Origin: DASZVB01 sp036272055
GTDB lineage: Bacteria; Myxococcota_A; Polyangia; Polyangiales; Polyangiaceae
Length of the DNA stretch: 64,000 bases
Reading direction: 5' to 3'
Assembly: GCA_036272055.1 (NCBI GenBank)
Contig: DATAZL010000078.1
Span: forward strand, 1-64,000
Positions 23,637 through 29,900 of the stretch are shown here, piece by piece. Below the pieces are notes generated by a model, which made no database searches, was not told the DNA's origin, and saw only the letters and a list, made by a program, of their open reading frames with translations. A program made the translations under genes and the position numbers. The first letter of the stretch is position 1. Each line of letters opens with the position of its first letter.

Positions 23637-25201
23637 GACTCCTGCTTGCTCGTGTGCTCCTTGCCGTCGTAGCGGAGCATCGCCTTCTTGCCGTCGACCA
23701 GGGTCTGGACGCAGACCGGGCGCTTCCAGATGCGGACCAGCGAGGTGAGCGTCTCCTTCGCGTAATCGGGGCGGAGATCGACGCCCTGGTGCTGGTGCTT
23801 GAGAAGGAGCTCTCCGCGGTTCGCGTAGTTCGCGTCCTCGACGAAGATGTAGGGGTTCCCGCGGTTCGTGAGCTGGAAGAGGATCTTGTCCTTTATCTTC
23901 CGGAACTCGCGCGACTCTATCTCGAAGCGATCGGAACGGTTCGACCACTCGAACGTGAAGAGCTTCTGCCGGATGGCGAACTCGGGCGTGAGAAACTCGT
24001 CGATGAAGGTGACGTCGTTGTAGAGCGCGCGCACCTCGGAGAGCTTCTCCCGGCCGAGGCCGAGGCGAAGATCCCAGTGCTTCTTCACCTCGAGATCGTC
24101 GCAGTCCTCCCACTCGCGGCCGAACTGGCCCTTGTCCCACCGCTCCTCGATGTCGCGGAAGAGCTCGACACCGAGCTTGTACGGATTGAGGTTCCCGGGG
24201 CTCGTGGCCATGACTGCGGCGTTGTTGTCGGCGTAATCGAGGATCTCACTCGAGTCGCAGATCTTCTCGGTCATGAGGCGGGAGTGCCAGTAGCTCGCCC
24301 AGCCTTCGTTCATGATCTTCGTCTGGATCTGGGGCAAGAAGTAATACGCCTCTTCCCGGATCACCTCGAGGATGGAGCGCTCCCAGCGCTCGAGCGGCGC
24401 GTTCTGCATCAGGAACGAGAGCACGTCCTGTGACGGCTCCTTCGGGAACTTGCCTTTCACGCGCTCGCGGCTCGCCTCGATCTTCTTCTTCTCCCGCTCG
24501 ATGTACTCGGCGGGGTTGATGAAGTTCTCCATGTACTCCTTCGCACGGAGTCGCGGCACCTCCACCTCGGTCGGATCCTCTTCTTCTTCTTCCTTCCTGT
24601 GACGGACGACGAAGGGAGACCAGGGGTCGATGAGGTTCTCGAGCGAAAGGCAGTGATCGATGAACGATTCGATCTTCTCGATGCCGTGGCGATCGACGAG
24701 GCGGCGCACGATGGCGCCGTGGTTCGCCATCTTGTCGATCCACTTGCGGTTCGGGTCGTAGGAGACGCCCCCGCGCTTCGACAGATCGACGACCTTGCTC
24801 GAGCCGTCGAGGTCGGTCGAGCGGAACATGAAGTTGTTCTTGAAGAAGTCGACGTGGCCGAGCACGTGACACATCACGAGCTTCTGGTCGGTGAGGCTGT
24901 TGCCCTCGAGCAGGTATGCGACCGACGGGTTGTTGTTGATGACGAGCTCGTAGATCTTCGAGAGGCCGTACTCGGAGCTCTTGGCGAGCCGCTCGTACTC
25001 CATGCCGAAGCGCCAGTGCGGGTAGCGGTTCGGGAAGCCGCCGTACGCCGCGATCTCGTTCATCTGGTTGTAGGTGACCATCTCGAAGATGATCGGGAAG
25101 AAATCGAGGCCGTAGGCGGCGCCGGTCTCCTCGATCTTGCGCTGCTCGACGCGGAGATAACGCGGGATCCTGGGCGACACCGAGAAGGACTGCATCGTCA
25201 T
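23633..25201 (-). CDS. SpoVR family protein
   Basis: This 522-residue member of the SpoVR/YcgB family has the family hallmarks YGLDFFPIIFEMVTYNQMNEIAAYGGFPNRYPHW and the MCHVLGHVDFFKNN histidine segment, plus NEGWASYWHSRLM and NPYKLGVELFRDIEERW. The biochemical role is unknown. In Bacillus it affects spore cortex formation. In enterobacteria ycgB is co-expressed with the kinase yeaG and yeaH under starvation. The gene starts 1 bp after the yeaH stop, and its stop overlaps the TPR lipoprotein start. An Asp/Glu-rich insert (EEEEEDPTEVE) sits near residue 200. The length is normal for the family. Confidence 0.93.
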   Translation of the reverse strand: MTMQSFSVSPRIPRYLRVEQRKIEETGAAYGLDFFPIIFEMVTYNQMNEIAAYGGFPNRYPHWRFGMEYERLAKSSEYGLSKIYELVINNNPSVAYLLEGNSLTDQKLVMCHVLGHVDFFKNNFMFRSTDLDGSSKVVDLSKRGGVSYDPNRKWIDKMANHGAIVRRLVDRHGIEKIESFIDHCLSLENLIDPWSPFVVRHRKEEEEEDPTEVEVPRLRAKEYMENFINPAEYIEREKKKIEASRERVKGKFPKEPSQDVLSFLMQNAPLERWERSILEVIREEAYYFLPQIQTKIMNEGWASYWHSRLMTEKICDSSEILDYADNNAAVMATSPGNLNPYKLGVELFRDIEERWDKGQFGREWEDCDDLEVKKHWDLRLGLGREKLSEVRALYNDVTFIDEFLTPEFAIRQKLFTFEWSNRSDRFEIESREFRKIKDKILFQLTNRGNPYIFVEDANYANRGELLLKHQHQGVDLRPDYAKETLTSLVRIWKRPVCVQTLVDGKKAMLRYDGKEHTSKQES

Positions 25202-25202
25202 C

Positions 25203-26318
25203 TCATTTACCCTTGCCGAGGAATTCCTTGATGCTGCCCACGATGCCGTCCTTGTCGCGGATCTCGCTGGTGACGACGCTGTCGTCCTTGCCGAAATGCT
25301 CGCGAAGATCCTTGATGAACTGGCCGGAGCCGTAGGGGCTCTCGACCTGGCCGTAAGCGAACATGTTCACTCTCGGCAAGATGCTCTTCTTCAGGATATC
25401 CATGCAGGTCAGCGTGTCGTCCATGCTCCAGTTGTCACCGTCCGAGAAGTGGAACGGATAGATGTTCCACTCGGTGGGCGAGTAATGGTCGTCCATCATC
25501 TGGGATGCGAGCTTGTACGCGCTCGAGATCATCGTGCCGCCCGACTCGCGGGTGTGGAAGAACGTCTCCCTATCGACCTCGCGCGCGACGGCGTCGTGGA
25601 TGATGTAGTGGCTCTCGAGGCCCTGGTAGTGGCGGCGTAGCCAGGTATCGATCCAGAAGCTCTCGATCCGGACGATCTCCTTCTGCTCGTCCCCCATCGA
25701 GCCCGACACGTCCATCATGTAGATGATGACGGCGTTGGCGACGGGCTCGGTGTTTTCCTTCCACGAGCGGTACCGCTTGTCGTCGTGCTGGGGGACGATG
25801 ATTGGATTCGCGGCGTCGTAGGTGCCGGCAGAGATGGCCCGCTTCAGCGCCTCACGGTACGTCCGCTTGAAATGGCGGAGCGACTCCGGACCCGCGCGAC
25901 GGATCCCGGTGTAGCGATCCTTGGCGCTCAGGATCTTGTTGCGACCCTTGTTCTCGATCGCCGGAAGCTGGAGCTCTTCCCCGAGGATGTCGGCGAGCTC
26001 GTCGAGCGTGATGTCGACCTCGAGGACGTGCTCGCCGGCGTCTTCCCCCGCCTTGCCGGCGCCGGGCTGCCCGTCCTCCGACTCTTTGCCGCCGACGGCG
26101 TCACCGGGGTTGCCCTCCCCCTCCCCGACACCGCCGCTCTGGCGATTGCCGTAGATGAATCGCGGGATGTCGATCTGCGGAACGGGGATCGACACCAGGT
26201 CACGGCCCTTCCGCCCGATCATCTCGCCCTGGGAGATGTAGCGGCGCAGGTTCTGCCTGATCTTGCCGCGAACGATGTTTCGGAAGCGCGAGTGATCCTG
26301 GTCGATCTTCAGCGACAT
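25203..26318 (-). CDS. DUF444/UPF0229 (YeaH-like) von Willebrand factor A protein
   Basis: This 371-residue YeaH-family protein starts MSLKIDQDHSRFRNIVRGKIRQNL, as other family members do. A Gly/Glu-rich low-complexity stretch follows near residues 60-90. The C-terminal vWA domain has the MIDAS motif DVSGSM at about residues 203-208 and ESGGTMISSAYKLA. Its partners elsewhere are a PrkA/YeaG kinase and SpoVR. The kinase gene is not adjacent here: upstream is a divergent gene. An ATG at 26333 would add five residues; GGTGAG before 26318 favours the shorter form. Function unknown, probably a stress or starvation response. Confidence 0.92.
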   Translation of the reverse strand: MSLKIDQDHSRFRNIVRGKIRQNLRRYISQGEMIGRKGRDLVSIPVPQIDIPRFIYGNRQSGGVGEGEGNPGDAVGGKESEDGQPGAGKAGEDAGEHVLEVDITLDELADILGEELQLPAIENKGRNKILSAKDRYTGIRRAGPESLRHFKRTYREALKRAISAGTYDAANPIIVPQHDDKRYRSWKENTEPVANAVIIYMMDVSGSMGDEQKEIVRIESFWIDTWLRRHYQGLESHYIIHDAVAREVDRETFFHTRESGGTMISSAYKLASQMMDDHYSPTEWNIYPFHFSDGDNWSMDDTLTCMDILKKSILPRVNMFAYGQVESPYGSGQFIKDLREHFGKDDSVVTSEIRDKDGIVGSIKEFLGKGK

Positions 26319-26424
26319 CGGCTCGCTCACCATACCTCGCCGAGGAGCCCGGAACCATGAGTCTTCTGGGCGGAACACCGGGCGCCGAGACAGCAGGGCC
26401 GCGGGTTTGCTAAAGGCGATCGGC

Positions 26425-26994
26425 ATGCAGGCCAAAGGCGCCCACCTTCTCGGCTTTCGGTGTACCGGATGCGGCAACTGTTGCAAGGAGCCGCTCCTGC
26501 CGCTCACCGACGGCGATATCAGGCGCATCTCACGGAAGACCGGGGACGCTGCCGAGGACATCGTGCGCTGGGTCGACCGCGACGGCATCGACATGGACGA
26601 CGAACCGGAGGCGTTCGTCATTCTCCGTCAGGGCAAGCGCGTCATGGTGCTCCGTCACGAGCGCGGCGGATGCCGCTACCTCGGCGAAGACAACCGCTGC
26701 ACGATCTACTCGAGCCGGCCAATCGGCTGCCGGATCTATCCGTTCGATCCCGATTTCTCGCCGCGGGGGAAGCTCGTGCGCCTGAAGATCGTCAAGGCGA
26801 CGGAGTGCCCCTACGAGCTCGACGGCGACAACGATCCGGCAGAGCTGAAGCAGCTCGACGACCGCTATCAGCAGGCGCACTGGGACTACAACGACAAGGT
26901 CGCCGAGTGGAACCGCACCCAGAACGCCCGACGCCGCGAAGGTCGCGCGGCCCAGACCGGACGCGAGTTCCTAGAGTTCCTGGGTCTGTCGTAG
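26425..26994 (+). CDS. YkgJ-family cysteine cluster protein
   Basis: This 189-residue protein of the YkgJ/UPF0153 family has a putative zinc- or iron-binding cysteine cluster. Cysteines lie in FRCTGCGNCCKEP, GGCRYLGEDNRCTIY, RPIGCRIYPF and TECPY. The ATG at 26425 has AAGG upstream; a TTG at 26407 is a weaker alternative. Members of this family appear beside metal or flagellar genes in other bacteria, but no function is established. It is divergent from yeaH. Its TAG stop is followed immediately by the GC-rich repeat array, with the first module beginning at the last base of the stop. Confidence 0.88.
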   Translation: MQAKGAHLLGFRCTGCGNCCKEPLLPLTDGDIRRISRKTGDAAEDIVRWVDRDGIDMDDEPEAFVILRQGKRVMVLRHERGGCRYLGEDNRCTIYSSRPIGCRIYPFDPDFSPRGKLVRLKIVKATECPYELDGDNDPAELKQLDDRYQQAHWDYNDKVAEWNRTQNARRREGRAAQTGREFLEFLGLS

Positions 26995-27277
26995 GGGGGC
27001 CTTGGCCCCCCGCAGCTTCGCCTTCGGCGAACTGCTCCCCCCGCCGCCTTCGGCGTGCTCGCTTCGCTCGCGGCGAACTGCTCCCCCCGCCGCCTTCGGC
27101 GTGCTCGCTTCGCTCGCGGCGAACTGCTCCCCCTGCCGCCTTCGGCGTGCTCGCTTCGCTCGCGGCGAACTGCTCCCCCGCCGCTTCGCGGGCTCGCTGT
27201 GCTCGCGAACAAGCATTGCGTTAGTTCCGGCGCCCGCCGCCACCCCCCCGCCGCCTTCGGCGTGCTCGCTGCGCTCG
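26994..27277 (+). repeat. GC-rich array with 46-bp period between convergent genes
   Basis: It starts with GGGGGGCCTTGGCCCCCC directly at the ykgJ stop, followed by the TTCGCC-TTC-GGCGAA hairpin. A unit beginning GGCGAACTGCTCCCCCCGCC then repeats at 27026, 27072, 27118 and 27164, an exact 46-bp period. It degrades into a related tail to about 27277. It fills most of the 377-bp gap between ykgJ (+) and the response regulator (-). The frames through it translate to low-complexity Arg/Ala/Ser sequence and are not genes. The remaining 27336-27371 shows nothing notable. Confidence 0.92.
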
Positions 27278-27278
27278 C

Positions 27279-27335
27279 GTAGTTCCGCATCTTTGACGCC
27301 TCGGAGACGACGACGGCGTCGATGCGGAAGTCCTG
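27279..27335. repeat. Hairpin repeat, copy A (GTAGTTCCGCAT...ATGCGGAAGTC)
   Basis: This 57-bp element begins GTAGTTCCGCAT and ends ATGCGGAAGTC, an imperfect inverted repeat. Between the arms is a GACGCCTCGGAGACGACG core. It aligns along its length with copy B at 27902-27957 and, like copy B, follows directly after a GC-rich repeat ending GCTCGC. Confidence 0.65.
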
Positions 27336-27371
27336 AGGAATCGGGTTAGCGCGGGCTGGGGCGATTTTATT

Positions 27372-27755
27372 TCAGGCGGGCACCGTTGTCGGATTTCCGC
27401 GTCGGCGGGACACCGCCCGGAGTCGCGCTCCGATCTCCTCGATGTCGGCGCTCTTGACGACGTAGTCGTCGACGCCGGCGTCGAAGGCACGGAGCCGGTC
27501 CGAGTGATCGGCGCGGCCGGTGAACATGATGATGTGCATGTCCTGGCTCTTCGCGCGGATCGCGAGACAGACGTCGATTCCCGTTCCGTCGGGGAGAAGC
27601 CAGTCGAGCAGCACCGCGTCGTAGGAGCGCTCCGAGAGAAGCTTCTTCGCCTCGGCGACGGTCGCCGCTTGCTCCATCACGAAGGCGCGGCGCGACAGCA
27701 CGCGCACCAGATTCACGCGGAGCCTCACCTCGTCTTCGACAATCAGGATCCGCAC
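27372..27755 (-). CDS. Single-domain response regulator (CheY-like receiver)
   Basis: This 127-residue protein consists only of a receiver domain. The acidic pair is in VEDE (residues 7-9), the phospho-acceptor is D51 in VLLDWLLPDGTGID, the switch threonine is in IIMFTG and the conserved lysine is in DDYVVKSADI. There is no DNA-binding or enzymatic output domain, so it must act by protein contact with a partner such as a histidine kinase, motor or phosphorelay component. No kinase gene is adjacent; it is an orphan between two repeat-filled gaps. The full set of catalytic residues suggests it is functional. Confidence 0.9.
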   Translation of the reverse strand: MRILIVEDEVRLRVNLVRVLSRRAFVMEQAATVAEAKKLLSERSYDAVLLDWLLPDGTGIDVCLAIRAKSQDMHIIMFTGRADHSDRLRAFDAGVDDYVVKSADIEEIGARLRAVSRRRGNPTTVPA

Positions 27756-27847
27756 GGCATCTCTGGTTGTCAGAATAGCGCGACGGAATTCGTCGCGCCA
27801 ACGGGGCGCGGAGGCGACCGACGCCTACACTGTAGCCTCTACTAAAC

Positions 27848-27901
27848 GGGGGCCTTGCCGCCGCGGCTCGCTGGCGCGACGCTCGTGCTCGCTCCGCTCG
27901 C
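27848..27901 (+). repeat. Degenerate GC-rich repeat downstream of the LRR lipoprotein gene
   Basis: GGGGGCCTTGCC is a decayed first module. It is followed by a C/G-rich stretch ending CTCGCTCCGCTCGCG, matching the end of module M3 in the better copies. It runs straight into hairpin repeat B. The rest of the 198-bp gap to the response regulator shows no feature I can name. Confidence 0.6.
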
Positions 27902-27957
27902 GTAGTTCCGCAGCTCTTTCACGCTTCGGGGACGAGGAATCGTCGATGCGGAACTAC
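27902..27957. repeat. Hairpin repeat, copy B, perfect 11-bp inverted arms
   Basis: GTAGTTCCGCA (27902-27912) and TGCGGAACTAC (27947-27957) are exact inverted copies separated by 34 bp. The internal sequence CACGCTTCGGGGACGAG resembles the core of copy A. The right arm contains the TAG stop of the LRR lipoprotein gene. A related half-arm GTAGTTCCGCAT occurs at 29723-29734 over the stop of the permease gene. It could be a terminator-like hairpin or a small non-autonomous element. Confidence 0.7.
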
Positions 27958-28781
27958 TGATCGACGATCTTCAGGCCGCGGGCAGAGAGGGCGCCGAGGA
28001 CCGACTTATCGTCGATGGGAGCGCCCGTGACATAAAGGAATTTCAGGTGGTCGAGCCCCTTCAGCGGCGTGAGATCCTTCACGTTCGTCCGCTGGATGCT
28101 CAGGCGCTCGAGCTTCTTGCAGTTGGCGAGGGGGGTCAGATCGCTGACCTGCGTGTCGTCGATCTGCAGGTCGGTGAGGGCCGCCATGTTCGCGAGCGGC
28201 GACAGATCCACGACGCGGGTGTGGCCGAGGTCGAGCCGGTCCATCTTGGTCAGGGTCGCCAGCGGCTTCAGATCGACGACGCGGTTCAGGGACGCGCGGA
28301 GCGACTCGATGTTGTGGAGACCTGCGATCGGCCCGAGGTCGTCGAGCTTGCCCTGGCCGAGGAAGAGATCTTTCACGCCGGTGAAGTGGGGATAGATGCA
28401 GGGATCGAGCTGGTTGATCTTCACCTGGGAGAGGTTGATGGACTTTATCTTGGGAAGATCCGAGACGGCGATGTCGCCCTCGGGCTTCGTGAGCTTGAGT
28501 CGCACCTGATTCTCGAGCGCAGTGTCGCCGGCGAAGTCGACGGTCTTGCCGGCCTTGCAATCCTTCGGATCCCGCTTCTTGATCTCTTCTTCCTTCTCGA
28601 CGGGGGCGATCTCTTTCTCGGCCGGCGGAGGCGGCGGCAGCGCGTTGGCGGACGGCAGCGCGGCGCTCGGCACGGTCTCGGCCGACTTCTTGTCGTCACA
28701 GCCGGTCACGGAGAGCAGAAGAGAAACGGGAACGAGAAGACGTAGAAAACTCGTTCGCCCCGGAGAAGATCGCCTCGTCAT
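27954..28781 (-). CDS. Leucine-rich-repeat lipoprotein
   Basis: This 275-residue protein has a lipoprotein signal (LLVPVSLLLSVTGC, lipobox SVTGC) and an Ala/Pro/Glu/Lys-rich linker. About six internalin-type leucine-rich repeats of 21-23 residues then form a curved binding surface (for example MDRLDLGHTRVVDLSPLANM, LTDLQIDDTQVSDLTPLANC). A single Cys pair (DCKAGK, LDPCIYPH) caps the N-terminal side. It is envelope-anchored and probably binds protein or glycan. The partner is unknown. The stop codon lies inside the right arm of hairpin repeat B. It is divergent from the TSUP permease gene with a 66-bp gap. Confidence 0.87.
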   Translation of the reverse strand: MTRRSSPGRTSFLRLLVPVSLLLSVTGCDDKKSAETVPSAALPSANALPPPPPAEKEIAPVEKEEEIKKRDPKDCKAGKTVDFAGDTALENQVRLKLTKPEGDIAVSDLPKIKSINLSQVKINQLDPCIYPHFTGVKDLFLGQGKLDDLGPIAGLHNIESLRASLNRVVDLKPLATLTKMDRLDLGHTRVVDLSPLANMAALTDLQIDDTQVSDLTPLANCKKLERLSIQRTNVKDLTPLKGLDHLKFLYVTGAPIDDKSVLGALSARGLKIVDQ

Positions 28782-28847
28782 GGGGCGGTACAGTAGTCAC
28801 GGGGCAGCGACCTTCGCAATCGAGCAATCGGATGAGATGCTCGGAGC

Positions 28848-29726
28848 GTGCAGCTCGAGAAGGCCGGCTTGCTGTCGCTCCTCTGCGTCGTCGGGGCGGG
28901 GTTTGCCGTGCTCTGGGGCCGCGCTCTCCGCCGGGCGGCGCGGGGCGGCCGCGTCGAATGGCCGGGCCCCCTCCACCTCGTCGTGGGACTAGCAACGGAC
29001 TTTTTCGATACGCTCGGTATCGGCTCCTTCGCGACGACGACCACCGCGCTCCGTCTCGGACGCCTCGTCGACGACCGGGTGGTGCCCGGAACGCTGAACG
29101 CCGGGCACGCGCTGCCGACCGTCGTGCAGGCGCTCGTCTACATCACCATCGTGCGTGTTGATATGACCACTCTCGTGGTCATGATCGGCGCCGCGGTGGC
29201 CGGCAGCGTGCTCGGCTCGAACGTCGTCTCCCTCTGGCCGCGGCGCGTGGTGCGGCTCGCCGTGGGCAGCGCGCTCGTCGTCGCGTCGTTCGTTATGCTC
29301 GCGAGCGCCCTCGGACGGCTGCCGTCGGGCGGCGACGCGCTGGCGCTCGACGGGAAGCGTCTCGCCGTCGGGGCGCTCGCGAACTTCGCGCTCGGCGCGC
29401 TGATGACTGCGGGTGTCGGTCTCTACGGGCCGTGCATGATCCTCGTGAGCCTCCTCGGGATGAGCCCGAGCGCGGCGTTTCCCATCATGATGGGGTCGTG
29501 CGCGTTCCTGATGCCCGTCGCGAGCGTCCAGTTCGTGCGGCGCGGCGCCTACGACGCGCGCGCGGCGCTCGGGCTCGCCATCGGCGGCATCCCCGGCGTG
29601 CTCGTCGCAGCGTTCATCGTGAAGGCCCTGCCGATCGCAGCGCTGCGCTGGCTAGTCCTCGTCGTCGCCGCCTACGCCGCAGTAACGCTCCTCGTCGCAG
29701 CCGCAAAACCCGACCCAAAGCAGTAG
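28848..29726 (+). CDS. TSUP (TauE/SafE) family membrane permease
   Basis: This 292-residue polytopic protein has about eight hydrophobic helices in two related halves. Family signatures are DFFDTLGIGSFATTTTALRL in the first half and GVGLYGPCMILVSLLGMSPSAAFPIMMGSCAFLM in the second. TSUP proteins export or import sulfite, sulfonates or other organic anions across the inner membrane. The substrate here is unknown. The start is a GTG at 28848 with CGGAG close upstream; no better start exists. The stop lies inside a GTAGTTCCGCAT motif shared with the nearby hairpin repeats. Confidence 0.87.
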   Translation: MQLEKAGLLSLLCVVGAGFAVLWGRALRRAARGGRVEWPGPLHLVVGLATDFFDTLGIGSFATTTTALRLGRLVDDRVVPGTLNAGHALPTVVQALVYITIVRVDMTTLVVMIGAAVAGSVLGSNVVSLWPRRVVRLAVGSALVVASFVMLASALGRLPSGGDALALDGKRLAVGALANFALGALMTAGVGLYGPCMILVSLLGMSPSAAFPIMMGSCAFLMPVASVQFVRRGAYDARAALGLAIGGIPGVLVAAFIVKALPIAALRWLVLVVAAYAAVTLLVAAAKPDPKQ

Positions 29727-29750
29727 TTCCGCATAGGCGACCCGGTCGTC

Positions 29751-29829
29751 CCCCGCGAGCAGAGCGAGCCCGCGAAGCGGCGGGGGAGCGGGTCGCGAAG
29801 CGACCCCGCGGGGGTTAAGACCCCCCCAC
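29751..29829 (-). repeat. GC-rich intergenic repeat, variant copy near the glnE 3' end
   Basis: Read on the minus strand, from glnE outward, it has the usual order: a G-run/C-run palindrome (GGGGGGTCTTAACCCCC), a TCGCTTCGCGA hairpin, and CGCTTCGCGGGCTCGCTCTGCTCGC. The sequence differs from the other copies but keeps the hairpins, suggesting compensatory change. It lies in the convergent gap between the TSUP permease and glnE. Confidence 0.7.
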
Positions 29830-29859
29830 TAACTACGGTCAAGACCCCCCACTAACTAC
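29817..29859. repeat. Direct repeat AAGACCCCCCACTAACTAC, two copies
   Basis: AAGACCCCCCCACTAACTAC at 29817-29836 and AAGACCCCCCACTAACTAC at 29841-29859 are nearly identical and 24 bp apart. They differ by one C. A third, shorter CCCCCCAC follows. They lie between the variant GC repeat and the glnE stop. Confidence 0.7.
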
Positions 29860-29900
29860 ACCCCCCACAAACCAATCCTACGCCGATATACGCTGTCGCC

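Noticed and set aside
26971..27290. Small proteins rich in Arg, Ala, Ser and Gly read through the GC repeats
   Set aside because: All frames through the repeat array stay open because of its composition. The translations are simple repeats of the 46-bp unit and lack start signals.
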